Origin: Acidaminococcaceae bacterium
Lineage (GTDB): Bacteria; Bacillota; Negativicutes; Acidaminococcales; Acidaminococcaceae
Reading direction: 5' to 3'
Length of the DNA stretch: 64,000 bases
Assembly: GCA_944390935.1 (NCBI GenBank)
Contig: CALXRU010000003.1
Location: forward strand, 1 to 64,000
Shown here: one piece after another, positions 8,686 to 15,994 of the stretch
Numbering within the stretch: the first letter of the stretch is position 1
How the letters are laid out: every line of letters begins with the position of its first letter
Notes under the pieces: generated by a model
The model's input: the letters and a program-made list of their open reading frames with translations, nothing else
The model's database searches: none
Told to the model about the DNA's origin: nothing
Program-made: the position numbers and the translations under genes

Positions 8686-9909
8686 ATGAAAAACAGATGG
8701 CTTATCGCGCTGGCGGCAGTCGGCATCCACATTTCCATCGGCAGCGTTTATGCGTGGAGCGTGCTGACGCGTCCCATTATGCAGCAGCTTGGCTTTACCT
8801 TGCAGCAAACAACGTGGACTTTTTCCATCGCCATTTTGTTTTTGGGTTTATCCGCAGGCTTTTTGGGCGGCTACGTTGAAAAGCACGGCCCGCGCAAAAG
8901 CGGCTTTACCAGCGCGCTGTTCTTTGGCACCGGCATGCTGGGCACGGCGCTGGCGGTACATTTGCAGAGCCTTGCTCTGCTGTACCTGTTCTACGGTTTT
9001 ATCGGCGGCATTGGTTTAGGGGTCGGCTACATCACGCCGGTATCGACGCTGGTAAAATGGTTCCCCAACAACCGCGGCTTCGCCACCGGGCTTGCCATCA
9101 TGGGCTTCGGCTTTGCAAGTTTAATCGCCGGGCCTTTAATGCAGTATTTAGTTGCTAACTACGGTTTAGCGCAGAACTTCATCATTTTGGGCGTGGCATA
9201 CATGGTCATCATGGCGCTGTCGGCATCGTATCTGGAACCGCCCAAAGCACAGCCGCAGCAGCAATCCGCGCAAAGCGGCAATTACACAACGCTGCTTGCA
9301 CCCAAAAGCTACACAGCGGCGCAGGCGCTTAAAACCTGGCAGTTTTACGCACTGTGGTGGATATTTTTTACCAACATCACCTGCGGCATCGGTCTGCTCG
9401 CCGTTGCCTCGCCCATGGCGCAGGAGGTTGTCGGCATGACGCCGGAAGCAGCGGCTTCCATGGTTGGCATCATCGGGCTGATTAACGGCGGCGGACGCAT
9501 TGCGTGGTCAACAGTTTCGGATTACATCGGCAGGCGCGCCGTTTACGTTTTGTTTTTTGTAATTGAAATTGCCGCGTTTTACCTGCTGGCGCAGACGGCG
9601 GACGCGCTTTTGTTTCAGCTTTTGGTGTTCATCATCATCTCCTGCTACGGCGGCGGCTTTTCGTGCATGCCGGCTTATTTAAGCGACCTGTTCGGCACGA
9701 AAGAACTGAGCGCCATCCACGGCAAAATTTTAACCGCGTGGGGCATGGCAGGCATCGCAGGACCGCTGCTATTATCGTGGATGCGCGAAACCACCAGCGG
9801 CTACACAGCGACGCTGTACGTATTTTCCGCAGCGTTTGTGTTAAGCCTCATCGTCGCGCTTGTGCTGAAATGGAAAACGTCGGTAGATGTGGAAATACGG
9901 AAGCATTGA
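8686..9909 (+). CDS. OFA-family MFS transporter (oxalate/formate antiporter-like)
   Basis: A 407-residue inner-membrane protein with about 12 membrane segments. It shows the OFA-family features: N-terminal HISIGSVYAWSVL, GFLGGYVEKHGPRKSG, and the second-half GRIAWSTVSDYIGRR loop. Family members exchange oxalate and formate or carry related small carboxylates. A ZTP riboswitch upstream argues for a one-carbon substrate such as formate, which would feed formyl-tetrahydrofolate synthesis when folate carriers run short; this is inference from regulation. AAAGGAGAG precedes the ATG, and a strong terminator follows eight bases after the stop. Confidence 0.87.
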   Translation: MKNRWLIALAAVGIHISIGSVYAWSVLTRPIMQQLGFTLQQTTWTFSIAILFLGLSAGFLGGYVEKHGPRKSGFTSALFFGTGMLGTALAVHLQSLALLYLFYGFIGGIGLGVGYITPVSTLVKWFPNNRGFATGLAIMGFGFASLIAGPLMQYLVANYGLAQNFIILGVAYMVIMALSASYLEPPKAQPQQQSAQSGNYTTLLAPKSYTAAQALKTWQFYALWWIFFTNITCGIGLLAVASPMAQEVVGMTPEAAASMVGIIGLINGGGRIAWSTVSDYIGRRAVYVLFFVIEIAAFYLLAQTADALLFQLLVFIIISCYGGGFSCMPAYLSDLFGTKELSAIHGKILTAWGMAGIAGPLLLSWMRETTSGYTATLYVFSAAFVLSLIVALVLKWKTSVDVEIRKH

Positions 9910-9916
9910 AATATAC

Positions 9917-9954
9917 AAAACCCCTGAAAAAATTTTTTCAGGGGTTTATTTTTT
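9917..9954 (+). terminator. Terminator after the OFA transporter gene
   Basis: A 15-bp perfect stem (9917-9932 region with 9933-9947) and a following T-run. The stem could also stop minus-strand transcription. Confidence 0.8.
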
Positions 9955-9973
9955 GATATTCATCTGTTATACT
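9945..9973 (+). promoter_or_regulatory. Weak promoter of type I toxin copy 1
   Basis: TATACT (9968-9973) with a poor -35 (TTTATT at 9945-9950, 17-base spacer), about 57 bases before the toxin start. It is clearly weaker than the opposing antisense promoter, as usual for type I loci. Confidence 0.4.
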
Positions 9974-10004
9974 ATTTTGCATGGGATAATCCGATAGGTT
10001 GGTT

Positions 10005-10021
10005 CCTCCGCAAGCAGGAGG
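10005..10021 (+). promoter_or_regulatory. Hairpin masking the toxin 1 ribosome site
   Basis: CCTCC (10005-10009) pairs exactly with the GGAGG Shine-Dalgarno (10017-10021) across a seven-base loop. Folding would hide the ribosome site in the toxin mRNA, a common brake on type I toxin translation. Confidence 0.6.
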
Positions 10022-10029
10022 TGATAGCC

Positions 10030-10107
10030 GTGACTGTTTATGAAGCAATATCCTTAATGATTGCTTTTGCAACGCTCGTTGCTATCATTATTTCAATCCG
10101 TAAGTAG
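10030..10107 (+). CDS. Type I toxin, holin-like small membrane peptide (copy 1)
   Basis: A 25-residue peptide starting at GTG, eight bases after AGGAGG. It begins MTVYEAISLM, continues with the hydrophobic stretch LMIAFATLVAIIISI and ends RK. One membrane helix with a basic tail matches the 'putative holin-like toxin' family found in Firmicutes type I systems (relatives of TxpA-type toxins). A second copy at 61321-61398 shares MTV-E-LSLMIAFATLV and the -RK end. Both have an inverted strong promoter downstream. Expected action is membrane depolarisation when the antisense RNA fails. Confidence 0.8.
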   Translation: MTVYEAISLMIAFATLVAIIISIRK

Positions 10108-10119
10108 TAACTTATAGAT

Positions 10120-10215
10120 GAAATAAGACCGACTTGGTCGAAGCCGGTCTTTCTTTCAACAGTTGTTAACTACAGAGGAGAGAACCGACACGCGACTATC
10201 GGGTTATCCCTCTTT
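10120..10215 (-). ncRNA. Antisense antitoxin RNA of toxin copy 1
   Basis: A predicted RNA of roughly 95 bases running toward the toxin gene from a near-perfect minus-strand promoter (10222-10249). It ends at the imperfect hairpin 125-133/143-151 of the 10.1 kb block, followed on the minus strand by TTATTT. It would overlap the 3' untranslated part of the toxin mRNA, the RatA/txpA-type arrangement. The ends are estimated. Confidence 0.65.
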
Positions 10216-10221
10216 ATTTAT

Positions 10222-10249
10222 ATTATAGCGATTTTATGGGTAATGTCAA
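10222..10249 (-). promoter_or_regulatory. Promoter of antisense RNA 1
   Basis: Minus-strand TTGACA (10244-10249), 16 bases, TATAAT (10222-10227). The same two hexamers with the same 16-base spacer occur at the second locus (61505-61532). Confidence 0.85.
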
Positions 10250-10274
10250 ACGGAATTGGATTGTTTTATTTTAC

Positions 10275-10303
10275 TTGCCAACCCCTTACTTTTAAGCGAT
10301 AAT
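10275..10303 (+). promoter_or_regulatory. Promoter of the chromate transporter genes
   Basis: TTGCCA (10275-10280), 17 bases, GATAAT (10298-10303), 37 bases before the first gene. Confidence 0.6.
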
Positions 10304-10340
10304 ATAAATATCTTAACCGTTTTATGAAAGAAGTGTAACC

Positions 10341-10904
10341 ATGCAGCAAAAACAAGTAAGTTTTTTACACATGTTCAACGTGTTTTTTAAAATAGGCCTG
10401 TTCACCATCGGCGGCGGGCTCGCCATGATTCCCCTAATCCGCGACGAATTTGTAGAGCGCCAGGGCTGGATTGACGATAAGGATATCACCGACGTGCTGG
10501 CAATCGCCCAATCGCTGCCGGGCGTTATCGCCGTCAACTCCGCCACGTTCTTGGGCTACCGCCTCGCAGGCATCGCAGGCGCACTGGTCTGCACGCTGGG
10601 CGTAATTTTGCCGTCCTTCATCATAATTTTTGCCATTGCCATGCTGTTTGCCTCCAGCGGACTGGACAGCAACGCTTATATTTTAAAATTCTTCGCCGGT
10701 GTCAACGCCGCCATTACTGTGCTGCTGGTTGTCGCCACTAAAAAAATGTTTGCATCCTCCGTCAGCAACAAGCTGGGCTGGGTTATCCTCGCCGCTTCCG
10801 TGGCGGAAATTTACGTTTTGGGCTTCGGCATCGCGTCCACCGTTATCGCGGCGGCGCTGTACGCCATTGCCGCATACCGTTTGCTGGGGAGGGCAGAAAA
10901 ATGA
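10341..10904 (+). CDS. chrA: Chromate transporter subunit (short ChrA), first half
   Basis: A 187-residue single CHR domain with about five to six membrane segments. The FKIGLFTIGGGLAMIPLI motif near residues 16-33 and the AIAQSLPGVIAVNSATFLGYRLAG segment are characteristic of the CHR family (chromate/sulfate-type anion transport). Short CHR proteins work as pairs encoded side by side; the partner starts inside the last codons of this gene (ATGA overlap). Chromate resistance is the family label; the natural substrate may differ. Confidence 0.88.
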   Translation: MQQKQVSFLHMFNVFFKIGLFTIGGGLAMIPLIRDEFVERQGWIDDKDITDVLAIAQSLPGVIAVNSATFLGYRLAGIAGALVCTLGVILPSFIIIFAIAMLFASSGLDSNAYILKFFAGVNAAITVLLVVATKKMFASSVSNKLGWVILAASVAEIYVLGFGIASTVIAAALYAIAAYRLLGRAEK

Positions 10905-11470
10905 TTTACTGGGATTTGTTCTTCGTATTCTTTAAAATAGGCCTGTTCTCCTTCGGCGGCGGGCTCGCCATGGTCAGCGTCATACAGCAGGAAGTCCTTG
11001 CACATGGGTGGATACCGGCGGCCGAATACGCCCGCATCATCACCATCTCGCAGATGACGCCGGGTCCGATTGCCGTCAACACTGCCACCTACGTCGGTGC
11101 ACGCGTCTGCGGGCCGGAATGGTTCCCTGCATTTATGGGCTCTTTCATCGCCACGCTCGGCGTATCGCTGCCTTCGTTCATCATCGTTTATTTTGTCGCG
11201 CGCTCGCTGGAAAAATTCAGCAAATCCACGCTGGTGCAGCAGGCACTGTGCGGCATCCGCCCCGCGGTTATCGCCTTTATGATTACCGCCGTTATCTTCT
11301 TTTTAAACATCACCCTGTTCCCGATTGAAAACACCGCTGCCGAAAGCAGTACCTTCAACCCCATCGGCATACCGGTGCTGCTGCTGCTGTTTTACCTGCA
11401 TTACTACCGCAAAGTCGGTGCCATCAGCTTAATGCTCATCAGCGGCATTATCGGGATGTTGGTGTATTAA
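10901..11470 (+). CDS. chrA: Chromate transporter subunit (short ChrA), second half
   Basis: A 189-residue CHR-domain membrane protein homologous to the gene before it: it repeats FKIGLFSFGGGLAMVSVI and TISQMTPGPIAVNTATYVGARVCG. The two halves probably lie in opposite membrane orientation and form a heterodimer equal to the long ChrA. The 4-base overlap with the first gene implies coupled translation. A strong terminator follows the stop by about 20 bases. Confidence 0.88.
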   Translation: MIYWDLFFVFFKIGLFSFGGGLAMVSVIQQEVLAHGWIPAAEYARIITISQMTPGPIAVNTATYVGARVCGPEWFPAFMGSFIATLGVSLPSFIIVYFVARSLEKFSKSTLVQQALCGIRPAVIAFMITAVIFFLNITLFPIENTAAESSTFNPIGIPVLLLLFYLHYYRKVGAISLMLISGIIGMLVY

Positions 11471-11491
11471 AACGTAAAATATAAAAAAGCA

Positions 11492-11526
11492 TAAAAAAAG
11501 AGCAACTTTCGTTGCTCTTTTTTTTG
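11492..11526. terminator. Bidirectional terminator
   Basis: AAAAGAGCAAC and its complement close a four-base loop, with A- and T-runs on both sides. It separates the chromate genes (plus) from rlmH (minus). Confidence 0.85.
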
Positions 11527-11528
11527 TT

Positions 11529-12008
11529 TCACCAATGGTATTTTTGATTTCTGCTGATTTTAAACGCCCTATAAATCTGCTCTACCAAAAACAGCCGTAT
11601 CATCTGGTGCGTAAAGGTCAGTTTGGAAAAGCTCCAGCGCATATCGGCACACTTGCGTAAGGCGTCGGTGTAACCAAACGCGCCGCCGATAACAAAAGCG
11701 ATATGGCTTTTGCCAGCCAGCGCCCACTCGTCAAATAAATCCGCCAGCTGCGGCGAAGTTATTTCCTTGCCCTGCAAATCCAGCAGCACCACATGCGCGT
11801 TTTGCGGTATCGCGTTCAGCAAACGCTCCGTTTCCTTCGCCAGCACCTGCTCTTTTTCAGCAGGCGATGGGCTGTCCGGCATTTTTTCTTCGCCGATGGC
11901 AATGGTTTCCAGCTTGCAATACGGCGTCAGGCGCTTGGTAAATTCGGCAATGCCTTCGGTCAGGTATTTTTCCTTAATCTTGCCGACACAGACGATGCTG
12001 ATTTTCAT
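11529..12008 (-). CDS. rlmH: RlmH, 23S rRNA pseudouridine-1915 N3-methyltransferase
   Basis: A 159-residue SPOUT methyltransferase, full family length. The C-terminal knot holds the SAM-binding FVIGGAFGY, the LTFTHQMIRLFLVEQIYRAF helix and a final RNQKYHW (most relatives end YHH or YHK). It methylates Psi1915 in helix 69 of 23S rRNA on the assembled ribosome. GGAG lies inside the end of htrA, whose TGA ends two bases before this ATG, so translation is coupled. It is the last gene of deoC-walJ-htrA-rlmH; the walJ-htrA-rlmH order also occurs in the Bacillus wal region. Confidence 0.95.
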   Translation of the reverse strand: MKISIVCVGKIKEKYLTEGIAEFTKRLTPYCKLETIAIGEEKMPDSPSPAEKEQVLAKETERLLNAIPQNAHVVLLDLQGKEITSPQLADLFDEWALAGKSHIAFVIGGAFGYTDALRKCADMRWSFSKLTFTHQMIRLFLVEQIYRAFKISRNQKYHW

Positions 12009-12009
12009 C

Positions 12010-13107
12010 TCAGTTCTCCTGCGGCATTTCCTGCAAAGTTACCTGCAGGCTGCGTTCAATGCCTGCACGCAGCACCACAATCGTCACCACGTCGCCGACT
12101 TTCTTCTCAGCCAGTTTTGCACGCAGTTCGGGCACAGTTTCAACCTTCGCGCCGTCAAACGTCAGAATAATATCGCCGGGGCGCATGCCTGCGTTATAAA
12201 CCGGGCCGTTGGTAACAATTTTCATTACAAAAATGCCGCCGTGCAAATCAAGGTCAAAGCCATAGCGCGCGCTGATGTCCTTATCAATCAGGCTGGCGCC
12301 GATATACGGGCGGGCAATGCGTCCGTGGTTTGCAAGCTCGTCCAGAATAGGTTTGGCAGAGTTGACCGGAATGGCAAAACCGATGCCTTCAACGCCGCTG
12401 ACGGCAACTTTGGCGGAGTTAATGCCTACAACCTCGCCGTCCGCATTGACGAGCGCGCCGCCGGAGTTACCGGGGTTAATCGCCGCGTCGGTCTGAATCA
12501 GCGTAAATTTGCGGTCGCCCAGCTCGATAGAACGGTTCAGCGCACTGATAACGCCCACCGTCACGCTGCCGCGGAACTCCAGCCCCAGCGGATTACCAAT
12601 AGCAATGGCAGGCTCGCCGACCTGCAAAGTGGAAGAATCGCCAAACTCAGCAACCGGCAAATCGCCGTCCACATCAATTTTTACAACAGCCAGGTCGGTC
12701 GCCGCATCGGCGCCAAGTACCTTGCCTTTAACGCTGCGCCCGTCCGTCAGGCTTACAATAATTTCCTGCGCGCCTTCAACAACGTGGTTGTTGGTGGCAA
12801 TCAGGCCGCTCTTGTCGTAAATAACGCCGCTGCCCGTGCCGCGCTCCGTCAGCTGCACGCGGTTAAAAAAGTCGCGCACATAAGCTTTGTTGGTAATACC
12901 AACAACGGCCGGGCCAACCTTTTGCGCCGCCACAACTACCGGCGTGTTGCGCGCGTCGGAAAGCCTTACTTCCTGCTTTGCGGCAGGCGCTGCTTCTTTT
13001 TGTTTTTCAGCGGTATTGCCAACGCCGCAGCCGCCCAAAAGCACTGCGGTGCTTAAAATACCGCACATAACCAAGTTAAGTGATTTTTTTAATATCGTCT
13101 TTTGCAT
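12010..13107 (-). CDS. htrA: HtrA/DegP-type serine protease, predicted lipoprotein
   Basis: A 365-residue trypsin-like protease with one PDZ domain. The N-terminus carries a signal with lipobox LLGGC (Cys27), which suggests anchoring to the inner or outer membrane facing the periplasm. The triad is visible as His in TNNHVVEG, Asp in TDLAVVKID and Ser in NPGNSGGAL. The PDZ domain covers roughly the last 100 residues (MRPGDIILTFDG). It should degrade or refold misfolded envelope proteins. GAGGGG precedes ATG at 13107; the longer frame to 13299 runs back into walJ and is not credible. Confidence 0.92.
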   Translation of the reverse strand: MQKTILKKSLNLVMCGILSTAVLLGGCGVGNTAEKQKEAAPAAKQEVRLSDARNTPVVVAAQKVGPAVVGITNKAYVRDFFNRVQLTERGTGSGVIYDKSGLIATNNHVVEGAQEIIVSLTDGRSVKGKVLGADAATDLAVVKIDVDGDLPVAEFGDSSTLQVGEPAIAIGNPLGLEFRGSVTVGVISALNRSIELGDRKFTLIQTDAAINPGNSGGALVNADGEVVGINSAKVAVSGVEGIGFAIPVNSAKPILDELANHGRIARPYIGASLIDKDISARYGFDLDLHGGIFVMKIVTNGPVYNAGMRPGDIILTFDGAKVETVPELRAKLAEKKVGDVVTIVVLRAGIERSLQVTLQEMPQEN

Positions 13108-13118
13108 TTTTACACCCC

Positions 13119-13895
13119 TCAAAAATTTTTTACTATATTGTCCTGCGAAGTCACATAAATCTGCGTATCTTCGCCCAATTCCTTCGCGTCCAGAATGCCG
13201 CGCACGGTTTTCAGCGCCAGCTGCGGCGTGTTGTTCTCCTGGCTTAAATGCGCCAAAAAAACCTCGCCCGGCAAGCGCTCCATCTGCGAAAGCAGCCACC
13301 CCGCAGCATTGTTGGATAAATGCCCGCGCGTGCCCAGAATGCGCTGCTTTAACGCGTAAGGGTACGTGCCTTTTTTCAGCATTTCTTCGTCGTGGTTGGC
13401 TTCCAGCACCAAAGTGTCCGCGCCCGCCACGTTTTCCTTAATTTCTTCCGTAATAAAGCCCACGTCCGTCAGGTACACGCAGCGCGCACCGGCCCAGGTA
13501 AACACATAACCAACGGTGCTTGCGGCGTCGTGCGGCACGGCAAAACTTGTAATTTTCAGCCCGTCCGTTTCCAGCAGCTTCGGCATTAAACGGCAGTTAA
13601 CGCGCTCCAGCTCTCCCCTTTGGGGGATATAATGCCACGTCGCCTCGTTGGCAAACACCGGCAGATGATAGTTGCGGCTGAACACCGGCAGCCCGTTAAC
13701 GTGGTCGCGGTGCTCGTGCGTCAACAGCACGGCGTCCAAATCCTCCGGCTGCAAACCGGCTTCGCGCAGGCGCTGCACAAGCTGGCGGCAGCTGATACCG
13801 GCGTCAATCAAAATATTTTTTCCGCCCGCGCTGATAACGGTGGCGTTGCCCTTACTGCCGCTGGCCAGAACGGAGATTTTAAACTCGCCCGTCAT
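13119..13895 (-). CDS. walJ: WalJ/YycJ-type metallo-beta-lactamase-fold hydrolase
   Basis: A 258-residue MBL-fold protein with the metal motif LLTHEHRDH near residue 62, LVLEANHD and the late GHLSN that define the YycJ/WalJ branch. Relatives are 5' exonucleases linked to DNA metabolism and cell-wall division control. The start overlaps the deoC stop (ATGA). The usual neighbours walR, walK, yycH and yycI are absent here, so only the tail of the wal cluster is conserved. Confidence 0.9.
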   Translation of the reverse strand: MTGEFKISVLASGSKGNATVISAGGKNILIDAGISCRQLVQRLREAGLQPEDLDAVLLTHEHRDHVNGLPVFSRNYHLPVFANEATWHYIPQRGELERVNCRLMPKLLETDGLKITSFAVPHDAASTVGYVFTWAGARCVYLTDVGFITEEIKENVAGADTLVLEANHDEEMLKKGTYPYALKQRILGTRGHLSNNAAGWLLSQMERLPGEVFLAHLSQENNTPQLALKTVRGILDAKELGEDTQIYVTSQDNIVKNF

Positions 13896-14542
13896 GCTTC
13901 ACCTGCGGCAATGGCTGCACCGGTGCTGGTACCGATGCGGTCGGCGCCTGCCTCAACCATAGCACGTGCGGTTGCAGCGTCGCGGATACCGCCGGCAGCC
14001 TTAACCTTCAGACCGTACTTATCGGCTTCCTCACGCAGCAGCTTAACATCTTCAACAGTCGCGCCGCCCTTGCCAAAACCGGTGGCGGTTTTTACAAACT
14101 TCGCGCCGCCGTCGGAGATAATGCGGCAGGCCGTGCGTTTTTCACGCGGTGTTAAATAAGCGGCTTCAATAATAACCTTTACCGGGCAGGGCGCAGCGGC
14201 CTCAACCACGCGGCGGATGTCCTCCGTCACAGCGGCGTAATCGCCCGTTTTAAAGGCGGATACATTCATCACCATATCAATTTCGTCGGCGTGTTCCTCC
14301 ATCGCCGTTTTGGCTTCCAGCGCCTTAACGCAGCTGAACGTCGCGCCCAGCGGAAAGCCGACAACCGTAACAACCTTTACATCGCTGCCCTGCAGCAAAT
14401 GTTTTGCCAGCGGCACATAGCACGGGTTAACGCACACGGCGTACAACTTGTGCTCCATCGCTTCGTTGCAAAGCTGCATAATGTCTTTCACGGTTGCTTC
14501 CGGTTTCAATAATGTATGTTCAATAATACGGGCAAGTTCCAT
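13892..14542 (-). CDS. deoC: Deoxyribose-phosphate aldolase
   Basis: A 216-residue class I aldolase that splits 2-deoxyribose-5-phosphate into glyceraldehyde-3-phosphate and acetaldehyde in deoxynucleoside breakdown. The Schiff-base lysine lies in FVKTATGFG and the second active-site lysine in LKVKAAGGIRD, both family signatures; DMVMNVSAFK is the other conserved block. GGGGAGG precedes the ATG. It is the first gene of the operon and overlaps walJ by four bases. No deoxynucleoside kinase or phosphorylase gene is adjacent. Confidence 0.96.
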   Translation of the reverse strand: MELARIIEHTLLKPEATVKDIMQLCNEAMEHKLYAVCVNPCYVPLAKHLLQGSDVKVVTVVGFPLGATFSCVKALEAKTAMEEHADEIDMVMNVSAFKTGDYAAVTEDIRRVVEAAAPCPVKVIIEAAYLTPREKRTACRIISDGGAKFVKTATGFGKGGATVEDVKLLREEADKYGLKVKAAGGIRDAATARAMVEAGADRIGTSTGAAIAAGEA

Positions 14543-14578
14543 GGTACTTCCTCCCCAATTTTAAATCTGTACTCTATC

Positions 14579-14584
14579 ATTATA
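14579..14584 (-). promoter_or_regulatory. Extended -10 promoter of deoC operon
   Basis: Minus-strand TATAAT preceded by TGC (extended -10), 37 bases before the deoC start. No good -35 is seen at 16-18 bases. Confidence 0.5.
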
Positions 14585-14652
14585 GCAAATGTTAAGCGTT
14601 CAGGGTTGATAAAAAAGTAAATTTTTATAAAACTTTATAAGGCAGCGCCGCC

Positions 14653-14683
14653 GTAAAAAACAAACGGGACCCCAAAGGGTCCC
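14653..14683 (-). terminator. Terminator of the Fur-family regulator gene
   Basis: GGGACCC and its complement around a four-base loop (14666-14683), followed on the minus strand by GTTTGTTTTTT. Confidence 0.8.
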
Positions 14684-14697
14684 CTGCGTTCAGGCAA

Positions 14698-15123
14698 TCA
14701 GTGTTTTTTGCGGCAGTCTTCGCAGATACCGTAAAAATAAAACTGGTGCCCGCTCAATTTGTAGCCGCTTTGTTTTTCGGCCTGCGCCATAATGCCGCTG
14801 TCGTCAACATTGAACAAATCTTCAACCTTGCCGCAGCAGGTACACTGCACATGATGGTGCTCGCTGATATCCGCATCATAACGGAAGCTGTCTTCACCGG
14901 TATTAAGAATCTGGATAACATGCAGCCTGTTCAAAATCTCTACGGTTTTATATACGGTAGCAAAACTCATAGAAGGATATTTGGGGCGCAGCGTTTTGTA
15001 CAGCATCTCGGCGCTGGGATGTTCATGCGTAGCGGCAAGGGTTTCGTACACAGCAAGGCGCTGCGGCGTAACCTTAAAGCCGTTCTCGCGCAGGATGGCG
15101 GTCAGTTCGCTGTTGGTTAACAT
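14698..15123 (-). CDS. Fur-family transcriptional regulator, PerR-like
   Basis: A 141-residue winged-helix repressor with a C-terminal metal-binding dimer domain. Structural zinc is held by CTCC and CEDC pairs. A regulatory metal site is suggested by RYDADISEHHH and the following KVEDLFNVD; an Asp where Fur proteins often have Glu favours the peroxide sensor PerR, but this is not proof. GGAGGAG precedes the ATG. Its own promoter contains AT-rich sequence resembling a Fur/Per box and a perfect inverted repeat at the -35, so autoregulation is likely. No peroxide-defence gene is adjacent. Confidence 0.85.
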   Translation of the reverse strand: MLTNSELTAILRENGFKVTPQRLAVYETLAATHEHPSAEMLYKTLRPKYPSMSFATVYKTVEILNRLHVIQILNTGEDSFRYDADISEHHHVQCTCCGKVEDLFNVDDSGIMAQAEKQSGYKLSGHQFYFYGICEDCRKKH

Positions 15124-15184
15124 AAGCTCCTCCTTCCGATATTACCTCACGGCAATACGCTTTACAAGCTATTTTTTCAAAATA

Positions 15185-15213
15185 ATTATATAAAATCGCC
15201 TATTCTTTGTCAA
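15185..15213 (-). promoter_or_regulatory. Promoter of the PerR-like gene
   Basis: Perfect minus-strand TTGACA (15208-15213) and TATAAT (15185-15190) with a 17-base spacer. The -10 is embedded in an AT-rich stretch resembling a Per box. Confidence 0.85.
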
Positions 15214-15235
15214 TATTTATTATCCGTTGACAAAG
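15205..15235. promoter_or_regulatory. Inverted repeat at the PerR-like promoter
   Basis: CTTTGTCAA (15205-15213) and its exact complement TTGACAAAG (15227-15235) are separated by 13 bases. The left arm covers the -35 hexamer, so a protein bound here would block the promoter. Confidence 0.55.
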
Positions 15236-15298
15236 ATATTTCACATTATGTTGTTTCCGCTTACGCGGATGTGTTTTTATTGTTGGCAACTTTGTATG

Positions 15299-15876
15299 AA
15301 GGATAGTGCTTTTAAATTTTACTTTTCTCGCTCATGTTCATTCTTTGTAACCAAAGAACGAACCAAGAAAGTTCCGCGGCTAGGCGGATTTCTTAACGCA
15401 AGCATGTTTGTCTAAAAACGGCAAAAATTGGCGGAACTCGCTGCGCTCAAACACCTGATTTTTGCCGTTTTTCTTAGAAAATCTTGCTAAAATCCGATGC
15501 CGCGTGTTGCCGAGCGTCGTACTCTTTAACTTCTTTTTGATTGATTAGCGCACATCGTAAGATCACAGGCTACTGAAAAGTATGGAAACATTGCTATCAA
15601 AATAAAAACGCAGCCAAAGTACGAATTTGGGCGGAGCGCGGCATTAAAAATTTAGCGGCATTGATAAAGAGCAATAAAAATTTCCCGGTGTCTGAGCGAA
15701 GCGAGTTCCGTGGAAATTTTTATTGGTTGCGGCGGGACGCGTGCGGATTTTTTGCTTTAGCAATAAAATCCGTAAATTTTTGCTAGCCGCGGGAGTTTTC
15801 TTGTTTCGTTCTTTTGCTCCGTCAAAAGAATGAAAATGAATGAAAAACTTCAAATAAAAAAGCACTATCTCCATTC
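15299..15876. repeat. Non-coding nested-palindrome element (MITE-like)
   Basis: No gene is credible in this 578-base stretch. Its two ends are long imperfect inverted repeats of roughly 90-100 bases: GATAGTGCTTTT, then TTCATTCTTT, AAAGAACGAA, CAAGAAA and CCGCGGCTAG recur in the same order on opposite strands. Inside lie two large hairpins, about 15413-15478 (arms CTAAAAACGGCAAAAAT and complement) and 15671-15731 (arms GCAATAAAAATTTCC and complement). Their loops carry the same 23-base motif, CGGAACTCGCT-CGCTCA-ACAC, in opposite orientation. The whole reads as one palindrome. It lacks a transposase and looks like a non-autonomous mobile or structured repeat. The flanks (15236-15298 and 15877-15961) show nothing further. 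Confidence 0.7.
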
Positions 15877-15961
15877 AAAGGTAAAAACAAAAATGAGCAA
15901 TGTAGTAAATTAAAAGCAATATAGTAACTGCAAAGCCGAAAACAAAAAATAAAGAAAAAAT

Positions 15962-15994
15962 AAAAAATGCTCCACTAAAAAGCGGAGCATTTTT
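15962..15994 (-). terminator. Terminator of the lysO genes
   Basis: AAAAATGCTCC pairs with GGAGCATTTTT around a 10-base loop; the stem reaches the TAA of the second lysO gene. A T-run follows on the minus strand. Confidence 0.75.

Noticed and set aside
11710-13056. 448-residue plus-strand frame opposite rlmH and htrA
   Set aside because: It is antisense to two well-supported genes, has low-complexity composition and no start signals.
13108-13299. N-terminal extension of HtrA
   Set aside because: It would read back through walJ out of frame; the lipoprotein signal and GAGGGG ribosome site fix the start at 13107.
15644-15874. 76-residue minus-strand frame and a 62-residue plus-strand frame (15227-15415) in the repeat element
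   Set aside because: Both run through palindromic arms of the element, lack ribosome sites and have no recognisable protein features.
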